A stretch of DNA of 64,000 nucleotides from JARDZU01 sp963730285 (GCA_963730285.1 CAVSQY010000010.1:24973-88972); one strand, 5' to 3'; shown: positions 38,839 to 47,274, numbered from the stretch's first letter. The notes: a model not told the origin generated them from the sequence alone. Numbers and translations: made by a program.

Positions 38839-40875
38839 CTACCGGCCTCGCCCAATGCCCAGGGCTCCCAGCAGATCCTCGAATTGATCGAAACGGAGTG
38901 ACTGCGGCCCGTCACTGAGAGCATTATCCGGGTCGGGATGGATCTCCACCATGATCCCGTGTGCGCCGATGGCCTGCGCTGCCAACGCCAGGGGTGCGAC
39001 CAGATCGCGATTGCCGGCAGCATGAGAGGGGTCGACGATCACCGGCAGGTGGCTGCGCTGCCTCAACACCGGGACGGCACTCAGATCGAGCGTGTTCCGG
39101 GTCGAGGTCTCGAAAGTGCGGATCCCGCGCTCACAGAGGAAGACCTGCTGGTTGCCTTCGGACAATATGTATTCGGCAGCCTGGAGTAGCTCGTCGAGCG
39201 ACGAGCTCATCCCCCGCTTGAGCATCACCGGCCGATGCGCCCGACCCACCGCAGAAAGAAGCGAGAAGTTCTGCATGTTTCGGGTGCCGATCTGGAGAAT
39301 GTCAGCAGTCCTCGCCACCTGCTCCACATCCTCCGGCGAGACGACCTCGGTCACGACAGGCAAGCCATAGGCCTTCCCGGCCTCAACCAGCATCTCCAGA
39401 CCTTCATAGCCCAGACCCTGGAACGAGTAAGGCGAGGTCCTGGGCTTGAAGCATCCGCCTCGGAGGATCGACCCACCGGCCCGTTTGACGATCTTGGCCG
39501 TAGCCATCACCTGGTCCCACGACTCGACCGCACAAGGTCCGGCGATCATCACCAGCTCGTCCCCACCGATCTTCACTCCGGAGATTTCAATCACGGTGTT
39601 TTGAGACTTGTGACCTCTGCTCCCCAGCTTGTAGCCCTTCGGCTTGTCCAAGGGCGTGTCGAGCTGGGTAAGAGCAGCGCGTCCCTCGGGGTCGACGTTC
39701 CCGACACCTCGCTCCACAGGCTTGGGCCTCAAATCCCGGGAGGGGTAACTGCCCAGCACCCGGAGGAAGCGAACCTGTCTGGTCAGCTCCTCGAGAACGG
39801 CCTGCACCTCCGGATCGGATGCGTTGCCGTCGAAGTCGAGATAGAAGAGCTCCTCCCGAGGATTGTGCGGGATCGGCCGTGACTCGAGCATCACGAGGTT
39901 GATGTCCGCCTCGTGGAAAACGGCAAGCGCATCCATGAGGGCGCCCGGGTGGTTCCCAACAGCCATCACGATCGAGGTCTTGGAGGCAACCCCGTCCGGG
40001 ACTTGGGCAGGCTCTCGGGCCACCACCACGAACCGGGTGTAGTTCTCATCGCGGTTGGCGACGGCCGATTGCAGAATATCGAGACCGAACAGCCGCGCTG
40101 CTTGCTCACTGGCGATGGCGGCAACGGAGGGGTCGTTGAGCTCCTTGATCCGCTTGCCCGAGAGCGCGGTGTCGGAGAAGTAGACCACCTCCACATTGTC
40201 GAGCCGAGCCAGGAACTCCGAGCACTGAGCCACCGCCTGGGGATGACCGTAGATCCGCTTCAGACCGGCCACGGTGGCGCCCTCCAAGCCGAGAAGGCAA
40301 TGTCTCACACGGAACCTGACGTCCCCGACGAAATGGAGCTGACTGTTCAGGAGAAGGTCGTAGACCTCTGAGATCGCACCGGATGTCGTGTTCTCGATGG
40401 GGAGAACAGCCACCCCGGCCTCGCCCTTCTGCACCTCTTCGATGGCGTCACTGAACGTCGACGAGCGGATGTAGGTGACCGGTATCCCCTTGGAGTCGAA
40501 GAACTGTTGCGAGGCGAGTTGGCTGTATGAGCCTTCGATGCCTTGTATGGCGACCGTGATGGGACCCCCGGCATTCTCCGAGCGACCCAACAACTCCTGT
40601 TGGATCCTGACCGAGTCGTTGACGATCTCCCGCCACACACGATTGACCAGTCCGGCATCGAGATCGTGGTCCATGCCGGCGGCGATGCGATCGGCGATCA
40701 AGTCCTCTTCTCGCAGCTGATCGCGTGAGGGGCGATCCTGGGCGTCCTTCTCCTTGGCGATGCGAAGGCTGTGTGCCTTGCGCTCCGCCATCAGCTTCAA
40801 GATCTCGTTGTCGATCCGATCGATGTCGTCTCTTATTCGGTTGATGTCGTTCGAGTTCAATTCATTGTTGGTCAT
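38839..40875 (-). CDS. chorismate mutase / prephenate dehydratase / ACT / DAHP synthase fusion
   Basis: 678 residues in four parts. About 1-95: AroQ-type chorismate mutase (RDDIDRIDNEILKLMAER, RIAKEKD). About 107-285: prephenate dehydratase with GIEGSYSQLAS, PIENTTSGAI and the catalytic NYTRF. About 297-375: ACT domain with LESRPIP, the phenylalanine-binding motif. About 430-675: type I-beta DAHP synthase with GPCAVES, GGCFKPRTSPYSFQGLG, IGTRNMQNF, KRGMSS and VDPSHAAG. It joins the first step of the shikimate pathway to the two phenylalanine-specific steps. SD GAGG precedes the ATG. A Phe/Tyr-rich leader peptide lies upstream. Confidence 0.93.
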   Translation of the reverse strand: MTNNELNSNDINRIRDDIDRIDNEILKLMAERKAHSLRIAKEKDAQDRPSRDQLREEDLIADRIAAGMDHDLDAGLVNRVWREIVNDSVRIQQELLGRSENAGGPITVAIQGIEGSYSQLASQQFFDSKGIPVTYIRSSTFSDAIEEVQKGEAGVAVLPIENTTSGAISEVYDLLLNSQLHFVGDVRFRVRHCLLGLEGATVAGLKRIYGHPQAVAQCSEFLARLDNVEVVYFSDTALSGKRIKELNDPSVAAIASEQAARLFGLDILQSAVANRDENYTRFVVVAREPAQVPDGVASKTSIVMAVGNHPGALMDALAVFHEADINLVMLESRPIPHNPREELFYLDFDGNASDPEVQAVLEELTRQVRFLRVLGSYPSRDLRPKPVERGVGNVDPEGRAALTQLDTPLDKPKGYKLGSRGHKSQNTVIEISGVKIGGDELVMIAGPCAVESWDQVMATAKIVKRAGGSILRGGCFKPRTSPYSFQGLGYEGLEMLVEAGKAYGLPVVTEVVSPEDVEQVARTADILQIGTRNMQNFSLLSAVGRAHRPVMLKRGMSSSLDELLQAAEYILSEGNQQVFLCERGIRTFETSTRNTLDLSAVPVLRQRSHLPVIVDPSHAAGNRDLVAPLALAAQAIGAHGIMVEIHPDPDNALSDGPQSLRFDQFEDLLGALGIGRGR

Positions 40876-40884
40876 GGGTATGCC

Positions 40885-40952
40885 TCGGCGCGTCTAAGTG
40901 GGCAGGGAGGGAAGAACAGCGGGGGTGGGGGTGGATCGGCGCTACGCGCCGA
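40885..40952 (-). promoter_or_regulatory. alternative RNA structures before the aromatic fusion gene
   Basis: On the transcript, TCGGCGC and GCGCCGA (40936-40952) form a perfect 7-bp hairpin with loop GTA that contains part of the leader stop codon. The same 5' arm, extended as TCGGCGCGT (40944-40952), is exactly complementary over 9 bp to ACGCGCCGA (40885-40893), which overlaps the GAGG Shine-Dalgarno (40883-40886) of the gene. The two pairings exclude each other, so folding can hide or expose the ribosome site. No T-run terminator is present, so control is more likely translational. Confidence 0.6.
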
Positions 40953-41016
40953 AATAGACGAACCCGAAGAAGCGCCCGGAACCGGCAGCGACGCTCGAGG
41001 ATGGGTTCGTGGCCAT
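40942..41016 (-). CDS. aromatic (Phe/Tyr) leader peptide
   Basis: A 24-codon ORF from ATG 41016 to TAG 40942, ending RFFGFVYFGA: four Phe and one Tyr in the last ten residues. It begins about four bases after the predicted transcription start and ends inside the hairpin that competes with the Shine-Dalgarno of the chorismate mutase/prephenate dehydratase/DAHP synthase gene. This is the expected design of a pheA-type attenuation leader. Confidence 0.75.
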   Translation of the reverse strand: MATNPSSSVAAGSGRFFGFVYFGA

Positions 41017-41025
41017 GCGGGACAG

Positions 41026-41054
41026 ATTATCCGCATGTGCGACTTCCGTGTCAA
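41026..41054 (-). promoter_or_regulatory. promoter for the aromatic leader
   Basis: Near-consensus sigma-70 promoter on the reverse strand: TTGACA (41049-41054), exactly 17 bp spacer, GATAAT (41026-41031). The start point would be near 41019, about three to five bases before the leader peptide ATG. Confidence 0.75.
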
Positions 41055-41081
41055 CCCGGGGCCTCCAGTAGCTTCTGGAGG

Positions 41082-41267
41082 ATGAGCCGTCTCAACTATG
41101 CCGTGGGGATCCTTCTGCTGTTGGCAGGCGCCATCTGGGTGCTGCAGGGTTTCAACGTGGCGTTTGCCCCGGAGAGCTTCATGACGGACGACCCGATGTG
41201 GATCATCTGGGGAGCGGTTGCGATCCTGGTCGGCTGTGGCCTGATCTGGCGTGCCCGCATTCGTTGA
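41082..41267 (+). CDS. small two-helix membrane protein
   Basis: 61 residues: two hydrophobic helices (about 4-24 and 38-55) separated by a short polar loop and ending in WRARIR. ATG 41082 follows TCTGGAGG, a good Shine-Dalgarno. The open frame extends to 41001 without features. No function known; similar short membrane proteins are common in Actinomycetota. Confidence 0.65.
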   Translation: MSRLNYAVGILLLLAGAIWVLQGFNVAFAPESFMTDDPMWIIWGAVAILVGCGLIWRARIR

Positions 41268-41312
41268 GCCAGCGGCCATGGCTCAACCGCAATACAATCG
41301 ACTGGAATCGAC

Positions 41313-41672
41313 ATGAGCGATCTACCGAGCATTCCCGAGAAGGCTCTGGCCCCCGAAGAGCTACAACGCTTCATGTACGCCTGCTCTCACGAGCGCCGCT
41401 CCCCCACCACACAGCGTCTCATCGACGCTTCTTCATATGGCTGGGTGCATTTCTTCATACGAAGTCATGGCGAAGACGCCACCGAGACTTCCCGCCCGGA
41501 TGATTGGCTGGAGCCCCACGACGCAAACCCCGCCAAGCTCTCCGACTTCTTTGGAAGGGTTGCAATCCGACTGCGGGACACCGGCGCTCACGACTACGCG
41601 AAAATCGTTGGAGCAGTACTTCGAGCAACTCGCCGAAGAGCGGCAGCCCTGGCTGTATCGCTGATCCGCTGA
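41313..41672 (+). CDS. hypothetical protein, C-terminus probably frameshifted
   Basis: 119 residues as read, soluble, no family recognised. The last 20 residues become Arg/Ala-rich and unlike the rest. Skipping one A in the AAAA at 41601-41604 gives a more natural end, SLEQYFEQLAEERQPWLYR, stopping at 41664. The reading frame is therefore probably interrupted by a 1-base insertion close to the end, with little harm to the domain. Confidence 0.55.
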   Translation: MSDLPSIPEKALAPEELQRFMYACSHERRSPTTQRLIDASSYGWVHFFIRSHGEDATETSRPDDWLEPHDANPAKLSDFFGRVAIRLRDTGAHDYAKIVGAVLRATRRRAAALAVSLIR

Positions 41673-41779
41673 ACCAACCTCGTCTTTTTGTCACGGGTCG
41701 AACGTATGTTCGAGAGTATGAACTGGGAGAGTCTCAGCGAAGACCAGCTGGAGAAGCTGATCGGCGAATGTGATCGGCG

Positions 41780-42787
41780 GTGGCCCGGCTGCGTGCGATG
41801 CAGATGGACGCCGTTGCCGCGGTGAGAGCCCGAGGATCTCATCATTCCGATGGTTACCGGTCGATCATCGATTGGATGGCCGCCCGAGCGGATGTTTCTC
41901 ATCGGACTGCACGTCGTCTGTGTATGGACCGCTACCCGACTGGTCGACGCTTCCGACGTCGCACGCAGCTGGCTTCGGGTGAGATCAGCTTTGACCGGGC
42001 CGAACAGGTGCCGCGTCTCCCCGTGGAGCATCGGTCAGACCATGACCGGTTCGATATCGCCCAGCTACGTCGGAGGGTGGCCCACTATCGGAGGCTCACC
42101 CCACGACGAGAGAGACAGTCGACCTCCTCTTATCTGAACTTTCGGTCTTCACTCGATGAGATGACGGTGAGCATCTGGGGTGAGCTCACCGGGGTGGACT
42201 CGAGGACCGTCGAAAAGGCAGTGGACCAACAGGCCGACCAGATCATCGCCCACGGAGACGGGCAGCTGAGTGTGGCCGAACGGAGAGCACTGGCTCTGGT
42301 CGCCATCTGCACCGACTCCCTCTACTCCGGGACAGACACCGGCACACCCACCCCACCAGTCGAACTGTCCGTCACCGTCGACGCCAGAACCGCAGCGGAG
42401 ACCAACGGGGAGACGGGGGTGGCAGTGCTGAACGGGCCAAGGATCGGCACCCGAGCATTACAAGAGGTCCTCTGTGATGCGACCATCAGTGTCGTCGGTA
42501 TCACCGGGCACGGACAACCACTCTCCCTGGGCAGAAAATCCAGGACCATCCCCAGAAGACTGAAAAGACACGTCCTGGAACGAGACGGAGGCTGTGCGGT
42601 CGAGGGATGCTCCTCGTATTACCGACTCGAAGTCCACCACATCCAACCGTTCTCTGAAGGCGGGCCAACAGTCGAATGGAATCTGATCACCCTCTGCTGG
42701 TACCACCACCACATCGCCGTCCACCAACAGGGCTTGGAGATACAACAGGTCGGAACCAGCCGCATCCGACTAAAACGACCCACATAG
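41780..42787 (+). CDS. 13E12/DUF222-type HNH endonuclease, N-terminus frameshifted
   Basis: 335 residues from a GTG at 41780. The C-terminal HNH domain is complete: CAVEGCSSYYRLEVHHIQP with the catalytic His pair, then WNLITLCWYHHHIAVH. The N-terminal DUF222 domain (SIIDWMAARADVS) follows. A better start is ATG 41706 or 41718 in another frame (WESLSEDQLEKLIGECDRR), which joins if one G is restored near 41778-41781. These proteins are multicopy in Actinomycetota and are suspected mobile or intron-derived nucleases. Confidence 0.75.
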   Translation: MARLRAMQMDAVAAVRARGSHHSDGYRSIIDWMAARADVSHRTARRLCMDRYPTGRRFRRRTQLASGEISFDRAEQVPRLPVEHRSDHDRFDIAQLRRRVAHYRRLTPRRERQSTSSYLNFRSSLDEMTVSIWGELTGVDSRTVEKAVDQQADQIIAHGDGQLSVAERRALALVAICTDSLYSGTDTGTPTPPVELSVTVDARTAAETNGETGVAVLNGPRIGTRALQEVLCDATISVVGITGHGQPLSLGRKSRTIPRRLKRHVLERDGGCAVEGCSSYYRLEVHHIQPFSEGGPTVEWNLITLCWYHHHIAVHQQGLEIQQVGTSRIRLKRPT

Positions 42788-42906
42788 GGGTGGATCTTCC
42801 CCACCACCCCGAGAGCCACCAGCTGACATCTCAGTTGACCAGAAGAGACAAGGTTATTCAGGACGGGTTCGGATACGATGCCGCGCCTATCCGAGAGGAA
42901 ACCTGG

Positions 42907-43677
42907 ATGAAGGTCGTTTGTTTTGGGTGTGATGTGGTGATCGAGGCTGACAGCGTGGACGCGGTTACCGATCTCTTCAGTGCCCACGCTGGGGAGGATC
43001 ATGATTGGTCCTATCCGAGCGAGGCGATTCGCAACTATGCGCGCAACTATGCCGAGGCGCCCGAGCGGCTCAGCGGTCGAATCGACAGGTTGCCCGAGAT
43101 CGGCGTCGTCACGGTGCAACCGGTCACCGAGGACCGTATCGACGACTGGCTCGGCTTCTTTGACCACGATGCCTTCGCCGGTAACCCGGACTGGGCGTCC
43201 TGCTACTGCCTCGAGCCCCACGCCCCGGCCACACCCGAGATGCCGGAGCGTTACTGGCGAGACTCGAGAGCGATGATGATCGACCGGATCGGCACCGGAG
43301 GCACCCATGGATATCTGGCTTACGTCGACGAGCGACCCGCCGGATGGGTGAACGCTTCCCTGCGCTCCGACTACGGCCTCTATCGGCTGGTCGATCCCGA
43401 TGGCCCGGACCCGGGTTCGGTGATCGGTGTCTCATGTTTCGTGATCGCTCCGCCCTTGCGTCGTCATGGGATTGCCTCGGAGCTGCTCGATCGCGTGATA
43501 TCTGACGCCCTGGCACGTGGTGCAGCATGGGTGGAGGGGTATCCCATCAATGACCCAGAGGAGGGTGCTGCCTCCACAAATCACTTCCGCGGTCTCCGAT
43601 CGATGTATGACGCCCGTGGGTTCGACCCGGTCGAAGTACGTGAGCGGGACACCATCATGCGCCGCGCCGCATCCTGA
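42907..43677 (+). CDS. GNAT-family N-acetyltransferase with N-terminal Cys/His domain
   Basis: 256 residues. Residues 1-50 form a small domain MKVVCFGCD...FSAHAGEDHDW with CxxC and HxxxxxH, a possible metal site like DUF1059. Residues about 75-256 are a GNAT fold with the acetyl-CoA loop VIAPPLRRHGIASELLDRVI and the ASCYCLEP segment seen in a group of uncharacterised acetyltransferases. ATG 42907 follows GAGAGGA. Acceptor unknown. Confidence 0.75.
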   Translation: MKVVCFGCDVVIEADSVDAVTDLFSAHAGEDHDWSYPSEAIRNYARNYAEAPERLSGRIDRLPEIGVVTVQPVTEDRIDDWLGFFDHDAFAGNPDWASCYCLEPHAPATPEMPERYWRDSRAMMIDRIGTGGTHGYLAYVDERPAGWVNASLRSDYGLYRLVDPDGPDPGSVIGVSCFVIAPPLRRHGIASELLDRVISDALARGAAWVEGYPINDPEEGAASTNHFRGLRSMYDARGFDPVEVRERDTIMRRAAS

Positions 43678-43781
43678 GTTCCTGCCATCTTTCGAAACTG
43701 GAAGATCCTGGAGACTAGACACATCGAGGTGTATCTCGGATGGTTCTCAACTCGTCTCAGGTCCTCGACCGATAGGGAAGT

Positions 43782-43976
43782 GTGAGCAACTCAGAGGATG
43801 GCCAGCCGGGCAGCGATTTGACCTGCTTCCGCTGCGGCGAGCAGGCCACGTTCATGGTTCCCGACGGTTACCTCTGTCCCGCTCACGCTCTCGTGGAGGC
43901 CGCAGTCAAACCGTTCATACCCGTGGCAATACGACGCCGCACCAGGCGCCTCAGGGAGGCGTATGGGGGAAAGTGA
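43782..43976 (+). CDS. small zinc-ribbon-like protein
   Basis: 64 residues from a GTG with AGGGA just upstream. CFRCGEQA and a later CPAHA give a CxxC...CxxH pattern suited to one zinc ion; the C-terminus is Arg-rich (RRRTRRLREA), so nucleic-acid contact is possible. No family recognised. A strong inverted repeat begins three bases after its stop. Confidence 0.55.
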   Translation: MSNSEDGQPGSDLTCFRCGEQATFMVPDGYLCPAHALVEAAVKPFIPVAIRRRTRRLREAYGGK

Positions 43977-43979
43977 GCG

Positions 43980-44013
43980 AGGCCCTTTGCCTATCAGTCA
44001 GGGCAAAGGGCCT
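43980..44013 (+). terminator. 12-bp inverted repeat after the zinc-ribbon gene
   Basis: AGGCCCTTTGCC (43980-43991) is perfectly complementary to GGCAAAGGGCCT (44002-44013) around a 10-base loop. It begins directly after the stop of the zinc-ribbon gene. There is no T-run, so it is either a T-less terminator of actinobacterial type or an mRNA 3'-end stabiliser. Confidence 0.6.
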
Positions 44014-44109
44014 GCTCACAATGTCGATTTCGCCCGCCGGACTGCGTCGAGTATCTTCCAGAATTCCCCATTGGGTCGTAGGGCTCCTTCCTCCGGCGAC
44101 CCCCTAAAT

Positions 44110-44157
44110 CAAGAAACCGCCATTCCAAGCTTTCCATGCTCTGGTGGCGGTTTCTTG
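44110..44157. terminator. 13-bp inverted repeat, bidirectional terminator
   Basis: CAAGAAACCGCCA (44110-44122) is perfectly complementary to TGGCGGTTTCTTG (44145-44157) with a 22-base loop. On the plus strand the 3' arm contains TTTCTT, and on the minus strand the same holds, so it can serve both the zinc-ribbon gene and the convergent globin gene. The 216-bp stretch 43977-44192 holds no other feature. Confidence 0.65.
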
Positions 44158-44192
44158 TCATACCGATGGTTACACCTCAGGACCGGTGTCGA

Positions 44193-44546
44193 CTAGCCGG
44201 AGCCAGTGACCATCGCCTCAAAGCTCCTGTATGTGACGATGATGTCGTCTACATCCTTTGGTTCGAAGCCATTGTCGATGAGGCGGGATTTCAGATGGTC
44301 GATCAACACCTCGAACTCGTTGGGCCCTATACCACGATTGTTGTGGGCACGTCTGATGTCGTCGGGTGTGTAGCGGTCGGGACCTCCGAGGATTGTCGCC
44401 AGGAAGATCGCCTGATGCTCGACGAGCATGGGAATGGTCACGTCTTTGAAGAAGTGAGCCAGACGAGAGTCTGTGACCACATCCTGGTAGAGCTGGTGGG
44501 CGACCATGGTCACTTTGAACCGACCGTACTTTTCGTAGAGAGTCAA
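44193..44546 (-). CDS. truncated haemoglobin, group I-like
   Basis: 117 residues, the normal length. LYEKYG at the start, hydrophobic helix B/E positions, ILGGPDRYTPDDIRRAHNNRGI with the proximal His in AH, and FEVLIDHLKSRL are diagnostic. Such proteins bind O2/NO and often detoxify NO. The start is TTG 44546, which has GGAGGT five bases upstream; the longer frame to 44588 adds only an unlikely Gly/Val/Leu segment. Confidence 0.85.
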   Translation of the reverse strand: MTLYEKYGRFKVTMVAHQLYQDVVTDSRLAHFFKDVTIPMLVEHQAIFLATILGGPDRYTPDDIRRAHNNRGIGPNEFEVLIDHLKSRLIDNGFEPKDVDDIIVTYRSFEAMVTGSG

Positions 44547-44584
44547 TTGGACCTCCAAGCACAACAGTACGCCCCCGACACCTG

Positions 44585-44782
44585 TCAACCGCGACTCATT
44601 CGATACGCGACTTCCTCAGAGAGCCCTGATCTCTGAGCCCCGCTCCACGCGAAGCTGGGAAATCTTGCGGCGCAAAACTCCCCACTCTCGTACGACCAGC
44701 AGTAGCTGAAGGGACTTAGGACCAGCTCATCATCCCCAGAGGTCACGACCAGATCAGGTGCTCTGTCCATCCCGTCAAACAA
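44585..44782 (-). pseudogene. fragment of an exported hypothetical protein
   Basis: 65 codons. The segment PDLVVTSGDDELVLSPFSYCWSYESGEFCAA resembles a Cys-containing extracytoplasmic motif (SYCWS...CA) of uncharacterised actinobacterial lipoproteins, but no signal peptide or full domain is present. It overlaps the region upstream of the globin gene. Probably a gene remnant; weak evidence. Confidence 0.25.
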
Positions 44783-44899
44783 GCTGATCGACTTCGCCGC
44801 AGGCGACGCCGCACGTGTCTGGTACGGCTACACATATGGCTACACCTTCAGGGGGCCTCCGTCCGAGTCATATGAGGCTCCGTCCGGACTATCGCCTGG

Positions 44900-45121
44900 A
44901 TGATCCCCGACATTTGGAAGCCATGCGCCAGCCCCACAGACGCCCGCTGGTCCACCGTCCTCCCCTGGTGGTGGGCAGCAATCGCACTCGGTCTTATGGT
45001 TGTTGTAGCCGCCAGTTGGGACGCACGAAGCGGATGGAGACTGGTCAGCCGCACCACGTATCGACAGCAGGCCCGTCGGGTCGGTCACAGATCGAGGCCT
45101 TCAAGTCGAAGCTCTCGATGA
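44900..45121 (+). pseudogene. possible DUF4328-like membrane protein remnant
   Basis: 73 codons. AWMIPDIWKPCASP followed by WSTVLPWWWAAIALGLMVVVAASW resembles the inter-helix motif and one helix of DUF4328-type membrane proteins. It lacks the other helices and runs into the 3' end of the opposing anti-sigma-like gene. With the preceding entry it accounts for 44547-45044, which otherwise holds nothing I recognise. Confidence 0.25.
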
Positions 45122-46697
45122 GTTGACCTGATCCGTCGTAGAGGTCGACGGTGTCGGGGATGCCGTCGGTGTCGATCTCGTAGATGGTCCCGAATCCGCG
45201 GATTGCGATATCCGTGGTCCCTTGTGTGGCGATGGTCTCGTGTCGTCCGCTTGTGAAAGTAACGACGACCGAGTTGACGGAGGCGTCGGTGACACCAAGG
45301 AATGGCTCGGGTCCCTGGACCGTCTCCTGGAGGGAGAAGTTCGCCAGGTTTGGAACCTGCCATTCGCCGCCGAGGGCGCAATACTCGCCGCTCGATCCCC
45401 CGCTCTTCTCATAGATGCACCAGCCTTCGCCGCGCTTGGCGACGTCGATGTTCCACCCGTCGCCCTCGGCGAGGGGGATCCTCGATCCGATCGGTTCGTT
45501 CAACATGGCGACACGGTCGAGGTTCCCTTCGGCTGTCGCATCGGCGATATCCACGGTTTCGGGCCCGTCCGCGCGTACTTGGAGGCGCCAGAGCGCGTCG
45601 ACCGGGCTGAAGGTGTCAGCGACACAACTCGAGGGGCCGCCCTCGGCACTCAACGAGCCGACCTTCCCGGATTGTGGGTCGGTGAAGCTGGCCCTCCCAC
45701 CTGATGTCTCGACACAGGTGATCGCCGCATCCGCCGCAGCCCGGTATTCGTCGAGAGTGATCAAGGCATCGTTGAACATCGGTGCGATCTGGGGTGAGGC
45801 CTGTCCCGCCAGGTAGGCGGCATATGCCGTTGAAGTGCTCCCGACGAACGATTGCAACTCGACGTTCGAGATCGTCCTGAACTCGATGTCGGTCGCCCGG
45901 TAGCCACTCCAGGACACGATTTGACCCTGTGCCGAGAACTCGGCGATGCGACCATCGGATGTTGCCGCGGCCGAGGCTGAAAGTGGATTCTCTGTCACGG
46001 TGGCAGACATGGCCGCCCCGGATGTGAGGTTGTCCCATTGGTCGATTGGTGAGGAGGTGCCGATCAGCTGCGCCCAGGGGATGTCTGAATCACGTTCGAC
46101 CAGACCCAGGGCGACTGTCGCCGCATCGACTCCCTGCTCCACCGCCGAGTTTGCCTGCTCCAGCGAAGTCTCGGTGACGGCGGAATCGTCCCCCGAATCG
46201 ACGTAGTAGCCCTCACCGTCCGACCCGACCTGGTACTTGACCACCACTCTCCCTGCCTGAGTTGTGAGCCGAACCGCGGTCCAGGAAGACTCACTCGACC
46301 AAAGCAACCATCCCACGTCCCCGGAGTCGAGGTTGAAGGTGACGACATGGGGATCGGATGAGGACGCTGCCGTCCCCGGGAGGGGAGCCGGCGAGTCTGC
46401 CTGATTTCCGGCATCGCCGGAGACGAAGAGGAGCGGGATGGCCGAAGCGATCACCACGACGGCAGCCACCACAGCAACCACCGGTCCGCTCCACAGCAAT
46501 GACGGCTGGGTGGGTCGACCATGCGCAGCCGGCACCCGCGAAACCAGTCTGGCTTGAGCCCGGTCGAGCTCGGGGTAGTCGGGTAGAAGGTGCCTGCAAC
46601 TCTCACAGGTCTCCGCATGCACTTCGAACTCGACCGCTTCTTCCAGGCCCAGCTCATCATTCAGGTACGAATCCAACAACAGGGTGTGAGAACTCAT
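45045..46697 (-). CDS. zf-HC2 membrane anti-sigma factor with large exported domain
   Basis: 550 residues. Residues 1-45 carry the anti-sigma zinc motif H...C..C (HAETCESCRHLL), residues about 70-95 one transmembrane helix, and the remaining 450 residues an extracytoplasmic domain of unknown fold with several Cys. It should hold the partner ECF sigma factor (46694-47206) at the membrane until a signal arrives. Its start overlaps the sigma stop (ATGA). Confidence 0.8.
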   Translation of the reverse strand: MSSHTLLLDSYLNDELGLEEAVEFEVHAETCESCRHLLPDYPELDRAQARLVSRVPAAHGRPTQPSLLWSGPVVAVVAAVVVIASAIPLLFVSGDAGNQADSPAPLPGTAASSSDPHVVTFNLDSGDVGWLLWSSESSWTAVRLTTQAGRVVVKYQVGSDGEGYYVDSGDDSAVTETSLEQANSAVEQGVDAATVALGLVERDSDIPWAQLIGTSSPIDQWDNLTSGAAMSATVTENPLSASAAATSDGRIAEFSAQGQIVSWSGYRATDIEFRTISNVELQSFVGSTSTAYAAYLAGQASPQIAPMFNDALITLDEYRAAADAAITCVETSGGRASFTDPQSGKVGSLSAEGGPSSCVADTFSPVDALWRLQVRADGPETVDIADATAEGNLDRVAMLNEPIGSRIPLAEGDGWNIDVAKRGEGWCIYEKSGGSSGEYCALGGEWQVPNLANFSLQETVQGPEPFLGVTDASVNSVVVTFTSGRHETIATQGTTDIAIRGFGTIYEIDTDGIPDTVDLYDGSGQLIESFDLKASICDRPDGPAVDTWCG

Positions 46698-47206
46698 CTC
46701 AGCTCCTCTCTCAACAACTCTCGAGCACGATGAAGACGGCTTTTGATCGTTCCCTCGGGTATTCCAAGCTCCTCGGCGGCCTCTCCCAATGACAGGCCAC
46801 GAATGCTCACCGCCTCGACAACCTGGCGCATCGGTTCCGACAGCCCGGCGACGGCGGCGGCTGCGTCGATCTCCTCAGACGGATCATCGAACGCGACACC
46901 CGGATCCGGGATCGAAGACGAGGGCAACTGGCGCCACTCGACCCGCTGGCGAGAGATCCAGCGGTTGCGGGCGATGGACCAGATCCACGCCGCCACCGCC
47001 CCCTCCCCCCGGTACTCACCGGCTTTGGTCCAAACCGTCAGGAACGTCTCCTGGAGCACATCCTCGACTTCAACGGGCGATGCTCCCCGACGGTGGAGTC
47101 GGGCAGCGATCAGACCCGCTTCGCTGTCAAAGAGTGCTTTGAGGGCGCGGTCGTCCCCTGCGCCAACCCGCCGCACCATGGCCCGCCGAGATCTCTCGCT
47201 CATCAA
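46694..47206 (-). CDS. ECF RNA polymerase sigma factor (pair 1)
   Basis: 170 residues. Region 2 with VEDVLQETFLTVWTKAGEYRGEGAVAAWIWSIARNRW and region 4 with LSLGEAAEELGIPEGTIKSRLHRAREL are clear; no other domains. Paired by overlap with a zf-HC2 anti-sigma gene downstream. Like other ECF factors it probably activates its own operon. Confidence 0.92.
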   Translation of the reverse strand: MMSERSRRAMVRRVGAGDDRALKALFDSEAGLIAARLHRRGASPVEVEDVLQETFLTVWTKAGEYRGEGAVAAWIWSIARNRWISRQRVEWRQLPSSSIPDPGVAFDDPSEEIDAAAAVAGLSEPMRQVVEAVSIRGLSLGEAAEELGIPEGTIKSRLHRARELLREELR

Positions 47207-47274
47207 CCCTCTGTCGCTCCAGCGGACCGAAAGGTTCCATGAAATCTGGGCTGAATCAGCCCGGACTTGGGAGG

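Noticed and set aside
43963..44196. Plus-strand ORF across the two inverted repeats
   Set aside because: It consists of hairpin sequence and has no recognisable protein features.
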